Below are positions 41,031 to 51,700 of a DNA stretch of 64,000 nucleotides, piece by piece. The notes below the pieces were generated by a model. It made no database searches and was not told the origin of the DNA. It worked only from the letters and a program-made list of their open reading frames with translations. A program made the translations under genes and the position numbers. Origin of the DNA: Mesodorylaimus sp. YZB2_4 (lineage: Eukaryota; Nematoda; Enoplea; Dorylaimida; Dorylaimidae). The DNA lies in contig JASANH010000626.1 in NCBI GenBank assembly GCA_030248295.1, positions 1,612,001-1,676,000 of the forward strand. The letters are read 5' to 3'. The first letter of the stretch is position 1. Every line of letters begins with the position of its first letter.

Positions 41031-41772
41031 TCACTTTTTTATTTTTAAGCTCAGTCGTATCACTTTTCCATATTGGGCTTGTCCGTCCTGATTTAGGTCT
41101 TCACTTACCGCGTTGACAGTTGTGACCTTGGTTTAGTTGGTGGCTCGTTCACTGCTTCTCGTTGGGCACTTGGTACGAGTACCTTGTCTGGCTATGGTCT
41201 ATCTTTGTTCGTACAAGACAGCTGACGCTTTTAACACGTGTGCGTTTTTTATTTTTGGCGATTGAAAGTTGATTTTTAGACATGATTTTGTGTAATTGAA
41301 TGGATGTTCTAATTGACTAGCAGCAGGAATGACGAGCATGTCTCGACCTAACTGCACGCGTCTAACATGTAGTGTGTGCTGATGGTACATAGGACGTGTT
41401 CTCTAGGCTTACGAAACGGCCTTCGAAGATTGGAAACACGGTTCGGCATGAACAGGGATGGCTATCTCTTATTCACCCTACACCAACGGTCATTTCTAAT
41501 TGGCCAGCTACCAAGCGTGATTCGGTGCTATACCTACTTTATGGCTTACAGCTGCTGGCTGGCCAGTCGTGTGCGTCCACTGTATCCTCTACAACGACCA
41601 TGTACTCTACCCGTTCAAATACTGCATTAGGTTATTGTGTTCTCTTAGACGAATGTCAAGCGACTAGCCTTCGATGTATGAACCATGGTTCTGTAACTGT
41701 CCTGTCAACAAGTCATGACTCGTACAACTTATCGAGTATATATTTAACTGTAGCCAACTTGCAACACTCACG
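41031..41772. other. intergenic DNA between convergent paxillin and UTP18 genes
   Basis: 3' UTRs of both genes are expected here. I see no further gene. Short open frames around 41376-41779 lack domains and support. Confidence 0.5.
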
Positions 41773-44700
41773 TCAGTAATCGGCATAATGCAGAAGGCGA
41801 TACAAACACGCACGACCATTCTCACAGGCCACGGCCATATATCCGCTGTTGGGGGAAAAGTCAACGCATTGGATATCTCTTAGACGATCGCGTACTGTCG
41901 GGAAGTTTTCCAAAGTCGTCAGAGACCTTGTGTGAAACTGAAACACAATTCTGTGCAAACTTTTCGAATACACTCAAAACAATACCAACTCACCAGCCTC
42001 ATTTGTTTGTCCTTCATGTCAGATGCCAAGGCTAAAATCTCGCTGCTCGAATTGAATCGTACACTTTTTGTGGCCGTTGTCAAATTCATAATGGCCTTGA
42101 GCGGTTTTGGAGTACTCGTTGTTCTGAGGGCATCGATATCGTAAATGTTTACGACGCCCGTATTCGATCTACAATCGTAAAACAAGCCATGATGAGCCAG
42201 GTAAGTCTCATCAGCGGGACAAGGACTGCTCATAGGCTCGCGTCAGACCATCCCAACCAACACAGAAAGGCCTATGTTATACATCAATGGAAGACATTCC
42301 AAACAATGGCACTATACTCCCGTGGCTGACCTAAGAAGACTGGTGTCCATCAACCCTTCCAGAACATATCCCGCATAACATTGCCATACATAGGCCATAG
42401 GCATGTATGGGCAAGGGGGTGTGGGGGGGGGGGGGGTAAATCCCCCTGTTGGGCCGGCCAGGACATTGAACCCTTCCTCTCAACCCCCCACCTCAGGTCC
42501 AGCAGGAAGAGAGAAAAGGAAGCAAGCAAAAGCGATCAAATTGTATTTGGGCAGGACCAAGTCCTGACCTGACTGACCAAGCCCTGGCCTCGAAGCACAG
42601 TCCAATTGCACACCCAGCCTGCAGTACTGTATGTAAACAGTCATACAACTCACTCACTCGACACGACACGACCCAAACCTGACCTGTCTCACACGCAATC
42701 AGATCAGGCTTAGGCGATCTGATCTGATCTCTACCCCCTCCCCCTCTAACCCAGCCGACCTTGCCCGCAGGGAGTGAGCAGAAACCTACCCAGTAGCCAA
42801 ATAACGATCGTCTGGTGATGCTGCGATGCAAAGGCCCTTCACACATCCATCGTCATAAAATCGATGAGCACAAATCCGATTTCTGATGTCCCACACGTAC
42901 ACTTCGCCCTCACCTAAGAGTACAGGTTATATATGAAGCCCCATCAGAACGATATCCTTCACTTACTCCCGTGACTGTACAAGGCTGATCCATTCGACGA
43001 AAATGCTAACGAGCTTACCATACCATTCATCTTGAGCGTGCTGATGCATTCGTACGTCTAAAAAGCAATTGGAGATCTTGGACGCCAATCCTGTCAGACG
43101 AGGGACATGTGGAACAAACAAGTGTCACATTTTGGCTTCTTTAATCACACACCTTACGTTAGGTCTGCCTGACTTATGCCTACTTGCTTCTTAGCTCCAA
43201 AAAACAGATAATACACCAAATCCAAATAAAGTCCGACGGCTTACTTTAGCCGAAATGAGATAAATGTTCCCATGCGGGCCGTGGAAAGCCAAAAGATTCC
43301 CATCGGGAGAAACTTCGAACTTGGCCATCCGAGACCGATTTAGACCTAAATCAACACTGTGACATTCCCAGAAAACTTCAAATACTGGTCCATCCCTACT
43401 TCTAATCTGCGGCACTTTGACAGCTTTTCCACCGATCATATCGTAATAATAAAAATAGTCGTGCAGCGGCGACCCCACATACACCTTCTCGCCATTCCCC
43501 GAAAAGTGTGCCGTCTCGATCGGATATTGATCAAAGGTGACCGACTGCAACAACGGGTTGTCGTCTCCATCGATCTGAAAGCACAAAGAGGTCATGACGA
43601 CCCCGACTACTCTCAACCAGATCTTACCTTGAATAGCTGCACCCGTTGCGTGTACCCCGATGCCAACAGCACCTGCGTCTGTTTGTGGAACTCGACTGTC
43701 GTCACTGTCGCCTATAAATGAGCAGGTTACTCGAACGTATCCAAGTTTTATTATTATGCGTACCTTAACCCGATATCCACTCGTCGGATCCCTCAGCTTC
43801 TTGAATTGTAGAATACCCTTCGGCAAATTGACATCAGTGCCCACGTATGAACCAGTTCGTTTGCTCAAATCGGTGATATGGTCAATGTCATCTTCCGATT
43901 CTGCAAAAATATAAAAACAGTGCAATATTCAAGCAAAAAAACGTGTTTAACTCACCACTCGATGTCCGCCTTTTCCTTCTCTTCTTTTCTTCCAAACTCG
44001 CCCAACTCGGTGTTGTCGAAGTGGCTGCCTGTGTTGCTCGATCGAATCGTTTCTTCAGCCGAGAAGAGTAAGCCTCGGGGCACAACTTCCCATCTTTCTG
44101 ATCAATTGTTTCTAAGATATCGGTTAATTTGCGTTTCCTCACGACATCAATCCTGAAAAGAGGTTTATTTTAAATGTCGGATCCCACAAAGGGTCGCGCC
44201 ACATATCGGCTCCCATCAGTCTATATATGAGGTCGCCATACAGGTTAAATGTTTCGCAACTCCTCACCGAGTCCCAAATTTCGACCCCGCCTTTCTCTTC
44301 GAACATTACTGTAGCTAACATAGCTCTGATTATACAACCAAAAAATATTATTCCAGCAGCAATTTTTTCGAAATGACAGCCAGATATTGAAACTTTTAAG
44401 AAAACAAAAAATGGTTCAGGGTCAGATTGGGGTCAAGAAAAAGAAACAATGAAAATTACGAGCGCCGAAAGAGGGGTTCATGTTTGAACCATTTTTGCAG
44501 CTAATACAGCAAGTATACAGCCAGGTGCAGCAATCTTCCAACAGCTACTGCAGCTATCATGAAGAAGAGATGCTTAAATCAGAGCAGTCAGTCACCGCTG
44601 AAGGAGGTAATAAGTGGCCACCCCCTCACAGTTCAGAGGGAATCACCATAGCCTAAGCAGCCATCCACAACTCATATTCTCTCATAGCCTCAAGCTTAGT

Positions 44701-45162
44701 CCTTTTTGTGATATCTGATGTAGTCCTTATGCAAAGCAGGTTTTTTGGTAACCAGCCTGTCATCGTCAGACTGTACAACAAATAACTTACGGAACTTTGT
44801 CGTCCTCGTCCTCCCAAGCAGGCTTCCGTTCTGCATCTTTGGCGCTCGATGTCGTTGTCGCTTCTCCAATTTCCACCTGAAAATTAAATAAGCATATGCA
44901 CGCAATCCCATTCATACAATCGTACCCATACCTCCTCTGGTTCCTCATCTCGATTAGCCTGCTCTAATTTACCAAAGAATTCTTGCTCGCCACCCAACAC
45001 GAGACTCTCTAATAACCTCAATTGGGTTTGCTCAGCGCCGATGGGAACGAGATTTCTCTTTTCAGCGATGGGTTTCGCCACCGATGACTCTTCGACATGC
45101 TGATCCACCGCTTCCCCTCTCTCCAAGCCCAGGCCAATGGCCTTCCTTTGCCGTCGTAACAT
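41773..45162 (-). CDS. UTP18: UTP18, U3 small-subunit processome WD40 protein
   Basis: A nucleolar WD40 protein needed for early 18S pre-rRNA cleavage as part of the UTP-B module. Ten exons (high to low): 44932-45162, 44791-44876, 43956-44152, 43764-43900, 43628-43711, 43245-43574, 42967-43057, 42790-42913, 41994-42168, 41773-41937 (539 aa; the human protein is of similar size). Diagnostic stretches are EFHKQTQVLLASGYTQRVQL, FEVSPDGNLLAF, GEVYVWDIRNR, GVVNIYDIDA, PKPLKAIMNL and the C-terminal FSPNSGYMAVACENG then YRLLHYADY. The acidic N-terminal half has PAWEDEDD. ATG 45162 is one base after a TTTCAG acceptor. The intron at 42169-42789 carries a MITE copy. The intron at 44153-44790 contains an unrelated open frame that is not used. 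Confidence 0.93.
42402..42766 (+). mobile_element. MITE, older copy in a UTP18 intron
   Basis: About 365 bp alignable end to end with 50036-50406 in the same plus-strand orientation, including blocks such as GTTGGGCCGGCCAGGACATT and GCAAGCAAAAGCGATCA. The left end ATGTATGGGCAAGG matches the terminal repeat of the other copy with one change. The right end keeps CCTTGCCC and then diverges. No target duplication survives. A run of 14 G (42423-42436) sits near the left end. Confidence 0.8.
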
Positions 45163-45166
45163 CCTG
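45163..45166 (-). promoter_or_regulatory. probable trans-splice acceptor before UTP18
   Basis: On the minus strand TTTCAG is followed by a single G and then the UTP18 ATG. No upstream exon could be found in the 177 bases back to the rpl-23 stop. In nematodes this arrangement marks spliced-leader addition to a downstream operon gene. Confidence 0.55.
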
Positions 45167-45272
45167 AAACTGTTTCTGAAAGTGCACCCCAGCAAAATCT
45201 TCTTAGAAACGAAAAAGAAACCATTGATTGCCTGGCATCAAGTCATCGAAAAGATATTCAAAGCCATAAACG

Positions 45273-45278
45273 TTTATT
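45273..45278 (-). terminator. AATAAA polyadenylation signal of rpl-23
   Basis: TTTATT on the plus strand reads AATAAA on the minus strand, 62 bases after the rpl-23 stop. It lies about 108 bases before the acceptor in front of UTP18, a usual intercistronic distance in nematode operons. Confidence 0.65.
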
Positions 45279-45339
45279 CTTTTTCCAAGTTCAACAACAT
45301 CCTCAAATCAACGTTCATAGTGTCCCGCAAAGCATACGA

Positions 45340-46546
45340 TCACGCTATGCTGCTAGCATTCGCCGCCACCCTAGGCCATAAATCAGCGCATTCTTTCGCC
45401 ACTGGTCCCGTAATGGCCGAGCCTACAACACAAATACAACTATCAAAATCGGCAGTATTTAAAGAAGAGAAGCAGTACCTTTCATTTCTCCTTTATTATT
45501 GACAATTACTCCGGCGTTATCTTCGAAGTATATGAACGTCCCATCCTTCCTCCGATACGGCTTCCGTTGGCGAATGACGACCCCTTGCATGACTGAAATA
45601 ACACACCTACCAGTAACCGTACTTAGAGACAGGACAAAGAAAAACCGGCCCCCTCTTCTAGAATAGCTGACAGTCCCAAATCCTCTTCACAAGATAGCTC
45701 AGCCAGAAGTAACGAAGTTTCTCCCACTTCCTGCGCTAACTGCTTTTACTAGTCGATGGAAAAGAGACATAAAAAATGAACACATGCCTTACTTACCCTT
45801 TTTACGCAACTCCGGCTTTCCTTTCTTCACCGAACAGACGATCATGTCGCCGACGCCAGCAGCTGGCAAACGGTTCAAACGACCTTTGACGCCATAGACG
45901 GCAATGACGAACAAGTTCTTGGCGCCTAAAGGGAGAAGGTACAATACATTCGCTTCTTCGCACACGAAATTCAACAACAAGCATTGGGAGAATTGTTTCA
46001 ACTGATTAGGGGGCATTCCGTCACCTGTGATCGCATGTATACCTAGGCCTATACCTACGACAGAAAGCGGATAGGACATACCAAATGCTAATTTCAAGAA
46101 GTATGGGTAAGTTAATCAATAACGGCACTGAGGATGGGCCCATGCCACACTGCCTTTTTCTTCAAGCTGCTGTTACCTTCAGGCATGTATCTGTTTTTTT
46201 GCTTTACAGCCCCTAGCAATACTATAGGCTATACATATGTACTGAATGCTAATCGTAAGCCTATGTTGGACCAGGCTTGCGTGCAAGTTACTGTCGATGC
46301 TTTCACGCACAACCCGTTCACTAGCTAAAGTTCTATCTCACAGCCAGCATCTAACACTTTCTCCTGTTATATCAGACATCATACCGGTGTTATCTGCGCA
46401 ATTCATGACGGCGCCGACTGGCAAACCGAGAGAAATGCGAAACTTTGATCCGGAGGTACCACCACGTCCTAAAATATCAAATTAACAAATTCTTCGATTT
46501 GACCGCTTCCTGAAAAACGAAGTAAAATTTTACCTCGCTTAGACAT
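45340..46546 (-). CDS. rpl-23: 60S ribosomal protein L23 (uL14)
   Basis: Large-subunit protein uL14, near the factor-binding side of the 60S subunit. Five exons: 46534-46546, 46385-46468, 45797-45925, 45479-45592, 45340-45422, giving 140 aa, the usual eukaryotic length. Clear signatures are [62 protein letters not shown] and the C-terminal [16 protein letters not shown]. The first exon codes only four codons and one base. The intron 45926-46384 is long for such a gene and contains no coding sequence. It is the upstream member of a same-strand pair with UTP18. Confidence 0.97.
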
Positions 46547-46673
46547 TTTCTATGCGTTTTCTAAATAACAGATTACTTCAACAAAATTTGCAACACAGAA
46601 ATCTAAAATTCGACTGCGATAAAAAAGAAAATAGCGAGCGAAGAACTCAACAGCGCACAGTATCGCGCTGCTT
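46547..46673. promoter_or_regulatory. 127-bp bidirectional promoter region, rpl-23 and FBXL-like gene
   Basis: Only 127 bases separate the divergent start codons of rpl-23 (46546, minus) and the LRR gene (46674, plus). Both promoters and 5' leaders must share this stretch unless leader exons lie elsewhere. It is A-rich, and no TATA box is evident. Confidence 0.6.
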
Positions 46674-48614
46674 ATGACAAAAACGGTAAATATGCGTTTC
46701 AGTTCGGACGACGAGCGACGGCGGCGGCTCCGCAGGCTCTGGCTGGGATGGTGTTGTTGGAGCCGCGGTGCTGTGTACCAGTGGCTGCTTGCTGGTTCTG
46801 GCTGTTGGTCACAAGTGCTGGGCGCACATTACAGCGCCGGAAGCCTACTGGACGCCCATCGAATGATCATGGTTCTCTGGCAATCGTTGGAGCAGCGATG
46901 TTTCGAGGCAGCAGCGGGAAGTGGTCGATATTTGAGCAGGGCCAACTCCATTTTAGGACCGGTGCAATTGAGTCGCTTGATCAGTTGGTTGGTGGCTCAT
47001 GATCGTCTCTCCGATATCGATTCGGATCAATTTGAGGGGGCAGTGCAAGGCCTACTGTGCAATGAAATACGTGCATTGGATTTGGAACTGGGCAATATCG
47101 CTAGCGAATTTCTGGTAGCATTGGCCGATCAATGTGGTCCAACGCTAGAGTTTTTGAAACTTGGGTGCTCATTCAAAGGTAAGCGTTCGAATGAAGTGCT
47201 CTAGATGTGCTCATCGACTGAGACGTGATGAGTCATCGATGATTCATCACGTCTCAATCGATCGCCTGTTGTGATCATAGCCTATCAATATGCCTTCCAC
47301 ATTCTACTTTCAGTGTTCGACAACGAACTGTCGTTCCTGATGAACCATCTAACCTCGCTCAGCCATCTCGATATTCGAGAATTGAAGATCGAAACCCCGT
47401 CGGGTGTTTTGAGTCAATTGCGCAGTCCTCGCTTGGAACGCGTCTTCTTACAATTGTACATACGTGATATGCAATGGAACAAAATCGAGACATTGGTCGA
47501 ACAAAATCCAACCATTCGATCTTTGCGGATCAGCATCCGCGGCCGCACTTTACGGAACGAAGATACCCTATTGGTGAAGATAGCCGATAATTTGGCATCG
47601 ACTTTAATTGAATTGGATATGCACAATTTCTCAGCCGAGAAAGGTCCGTTAAGTTATTTGCTTATTGCATGCCGAAATTTGAAGAAAATTCGATTGACGG
47701 GTTCCATGCAATTCGATGTGGACACGATGATTCGGGTCAAACAGATTTGTCAATGGGAGGTCTTGGAGTTGGCCTTTCAAGTTACGCCGCCTCGAGAAAC
47801 TTACGAGGCCTTGCAGTACTTACCTCGTACAATAATCGATATTTCATACAAGTTCGGCCCATCCAATCGAGCAATGATCGTGTCATCGATTCGATCATTG
47901 CCATCACTGAAACGAATTCGTTACCACACAGAATTCTTCAACGATGCATTAGTGCTCAATCTGTTATCCACATTGGACTCCGATGTAATCCAGCGTCTAG
48001 AAATGCTCGACATTGGTCTCTGCGATTCGTTGACCGATTCCGGATTGGATATTGTGGCCGAACTGTGCCCAAATTTGAAAGAATTCTATTTGCACAGCGA
48101 TACGGTCAAGTATAATCGCGTCGCCACCTGTGCGCCTCTATGTCGTCTATTTGGTCGAGTATTAGAAAGTGGTGTTCAAAGCAATCAGCTGCGGGTATTG
48201 TACCTGAACTATTTCAAAGTCCTCTCATCCGACTTTCTCCAAATTGTGGCTGTCGAATGCAAAGGTTTAGAAGAACTCTATTTGGCATCTGTTCGTTGTG
48301 TCAATGACGCCCTATTGAACATATTCGCCAGCCACTGTCCGAAACTGGGCACAGTCGATGTCATGAATTGTTGGGGCGTTACTGACCGCGGAATTATCGC
48401 TTTGGCAGAAAGTTTACCTTTGGTCAATTTGAATGTGGGAATGTGCTTCAAATTGACCGAGGCTTGCGTTTATATTCTGGCTTCGAATTGCCCATATTTG
48501 GAGCGTTTTATTTATCACGGGGTACCCCAACTGAAAAGAAGTGCAGCAGTGGGTTATTTGCATCGATCGTGCGAGAAGCGCCTCAAAACATACTGGTATC
48601 AGTGGTTCACCTGA
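46674..48614 (+). CDS. leucine-rich-repeat protein, FBXL/AMN1-like
   Basis: Two exons, 46674-47178 and 47314-48614, giving 601 aa. The C-terminal half carries cysteine-containing leucine-rich repeats of the FBXL/AMN1 type, for example LEELYLASVRCVNDALLNIF, LGTVDVMNCWGVTDRGIIAL and LNVGMCFKLTEACVYIL. FBXL proteins are substrate receptors of SCF ubiquitin ligases. I cannot see a convincing F-box in the N-terminal part, which is rich in R and W (residues 7-35), so the F-box role is inference from the repeat type. The start could be ATG 46674 or ATG 46692. The single intron (47179-47313) contains a long palindrome. Confidence 0.75.
47213..47262. repeat. 50-bp near-perfect palindrome in the FBXL-like intron
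   Basis: The core 47220-47255 is a 36-bp palindrome with a single mismatched pair and no loop, centred at TCATCGATGA. It extends outward by ATCGA(C/T)T on each side to 47213-47262 with one more mismatch. It occupies over a third of a 135-bp intron. Confidence 0.85.
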
Positions 48615-48645
48615 ATTCAGCATCTAGTCTGTCCAATATTTGTAA

Positions 48646-48659
48646 CCCCCCCCCCCCCC
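48646..48659 (+). repeat. run of 14 C
   Basis: An uninterrupted C14 tract just after the stop codon of the LRR gene, within its probable 3' UTR. Confidence 0.9.
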
Positions 48660-48773
48660 ATTCAAGCCAGTGCCTTCTGTGATTTCCCTTTACACCAGTG
48701 TCATAAACCCGTTGTACTTTAGAGTGTACAGAGTACGTTCAGAAACAAGAATGATAAGATAAGATTTGAAATA

Positions 48774-51700
48774 TCACTTCACCTTTCTCTTTTTAACCAT
48801 TTTCGGAAGGACTGGTAGGAATTTAAATACCGTCCTAAAAACCAATGAAAATCATAAATACGTTAAACCACTAAAGGACCAATCTGACAAAGCTTCTGCC
48901 CGCCAGAGCTACGAAAACAGGTCTGAAAGGCAAAACTGTGCACCCTCAAAACGAAAATCTGACTTACTGGCACGTTGGACAGATCGGACTGAATTTGCAG
49001 AAAACTAAAAAACCAAGGGCATTGATCAAAGCAGGTCGGAATAAGAAAAGCACGGCTTACCAGATAAGCAAACCGAGCAAACCCATCCCATCGAAATCAG
49101 TTTTTGGTGGCAGAAACAAGCAGGTCGATAATCCACATCGCCAGTTGGTGGGAACATCATCTTAGCACGCAGTTCGGGATTCGGTAAGAACAAGCACTGA
49201 AACTGGCCTGATTAGAGCGGCCCTGATGAGGTCATGGACATGGTTCCCCCTTGCGGTGTGGTGAACAAGCTATATCCCTGACCTACCAGCAGATGCTGCA
49301 GTATGGTATCGACGCTCGAGATCTTTGCATATATGCCTCCAGTGATATCACAAGCCTAAAAAGCACTACTCTGCCTCCGCCTCAACCACCAGGAAAAACG
49401 TGCTTACCTGCTGCATCAATGCGGAATCGCGCAGAAGAACGCACGAGTCGATGAGAACGTGCTAAAACAGGAAAATCCAGACTGATGGAGGAAAATATTT
49501 CAAACGAAAAGACTTACTTGTTTCTGGGCCGTGAAGAATATGTTCATCAGGCTCATGTGCTGGCTAGTCGTGTCATCCGAAACCTTCACAATCAGCACAC
49601 GTGACTTGACTGTTCGACTCGGTGCATTCTCTTTTCGTAGACGATGCGTGTCTATAATTAGAACCCAGAGTCGAGTCGGTGACGCGATCCGAAGCATGTG
49701 CCGAGAGGCTGATCGTCCTGAATGGAATCTATGCCCTGGACTATGTAACTATAAGGAAGGCTTAACAAGAAACAGAGCTCTGAACCTGAGTGTAACAGGT
49801 GTGTTTGGCATATGGAAAAGGTATGTGGTTGCCTTGAGTGGCCGCTCGATACGCTGCTCAAGGCGAGGCAGAAACCCGTCGGGTAGATGCCTCTGGCTCC
49901 AACGACTAGGAAGCCTGGCTGGACGGGTTGGTACCATCCGTTTCCTGGGTACCTTCTCCGATATAGGACAGCCACAGCAACTTTGCCAAAGGGGTCAGTT
50001 TCAAGACAGACCCTCTGGCAGTAAGTACTGGACCTCAAGTATGGGCAAGGGGGGTGGGGGTAAACCCCCTGTTGGGCCGGCCAGGACATTGAACCCTTCC
50101 TCTCGAGCTCCCCACCTCAGGTCCAGCAGGAAGAAATAAAAGGAAGCAAGCAAAAGCGATCATGTGGGCAGGACCAAGACCTGACCTGAATGACCAAGCC
50201 CTGGCCTCTTAGCACACTACAATTGTCCAGCCAGCCTGCAGTACTCTATGTAAACAGTCATACAACTCACTCACTCGACTCGACCCAAACCTGACCTGGC
50301 CTGACCTGTCACGGCAGCGATCAGGCTTACGCGATCTGATCTGATCTCTACCCCCTCCCCGCTCCCCCAACCCCCCCTCTAACCCAGCCGACCTTGCCCA
50401 TACTTCCTGGACCTTTGTACTAAAAACCCGAAGAGCCGATCAAACGACAGCACTTGTGTGTGTCATTCTTGCGAGGCAACCACCAACAATTGCATCATCT
50501 TTTCCACCAGCAGATTTGTGCAGAATTCTAGGGTAGAGCCATGGAGCCCGGCTGAGTATTGAAAGCGTTGGTCCCAGAAAGACTTCCCTAGTCGTCGAGA
50601 CTCGCGGACGGCTCAGCAAAAAGTCCTTACAAAGACCCGGGGGAGCCTAAATGCTAGCGATCGGACAAGCTAAGAAGCTTCGCTAAAACACGCAAAAGGT
50701 AAGCAACATAAGAACGGAAACTGAAATGGGTGGAATAACATTATCCAGGGAATAGTTGAAGCAAGGTGTCGTGTGCACATAGTCCCATACAACCTCCCTC
50801 TTCGACCCCGATGTGCTTGACTAGGGGTTCCAAGTTCAAGTTGGCCCCGCATTGTTTGGGCCAGCAACTCTAGCTGGGTGGTCGCAGTTCTATTCCAGCT
50901 GGGGGAGAGCTAGTTTAGTAAGCCCGCCACTGGCCTTGCACACCTGACTCTGGACGACTCATCGGGGGAGGGGGCGGACGCCCATCAGGTAGAGAATCAG
51001 GATACTGGTCCTCGACCACCAGGCGAGGATATTCTCAACGAAGGTCCTCCTAGCGGAGCTATCAGAGTGAGTCTGCTATGTGAGTTGGTCGCCCACACGG
51101 TCAGTCACGCCCACATCACGACTGCTGGCCTGCTGCAAACTTGGGCACCCAACCCACAAGCAATAAAAAATTCAAAAAGAATTCCAGTGCACTGCCACTA
51201 TACTTACAGCATAAAGCTTGAGCCAACGGTGCGGCCAACCTCGTTTCCCGAAATGACTTGACCGTCCCACTGTCACTACTCATTTCGCTGAATAAAGTGC
51301 GAAGGCGATCTTTTAGAAAGAGCAAGAAGTTCTCATCGGACACATTGCTCGACTCGGACTGAACTGCTGCAGCCACCGTGTCGTCATTCGCGTAGAGAAC
51401 AGTACTGAAAAGGCGAAAATGAGACAAAGTGACACCAAAAATCCTATGCCTTACCTGGAGGACCATCCAGCTCCCACGACCATAAGCTTATTCGTAGTCG
51501 CCAGAAGACGGTAAGTGTCGCAGAAACCCACAACAGCGTCGACCGCCCGTCCGAAAACTGAGCCCTGAATGGGTGAAAAATCACGTCTCCCAGGGGGGAC
51601 TTTAACTGTGGGGATTCTCGCGCTTTTCGTCAGTTTTTATGTTTCCTAGACCTCGAGTGCACTTTAGTGCGTGGAGAGGGAATAAAATGTAGCACCTTGG

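Noticed and set aside
43346..43385. A 40-nt intron in UTP18
   Set aside because: Removing it produces GTC TAA, a stop; the frame is open if it is kept, so it is treated as coding.
44139..44321. Open frame MLATVMFEEK... as an extra UTP18 exon
   Set aside because: Exon 44791-44876 joins exon 43956-44152 in frame without it, and the frame has no match to UTP18.
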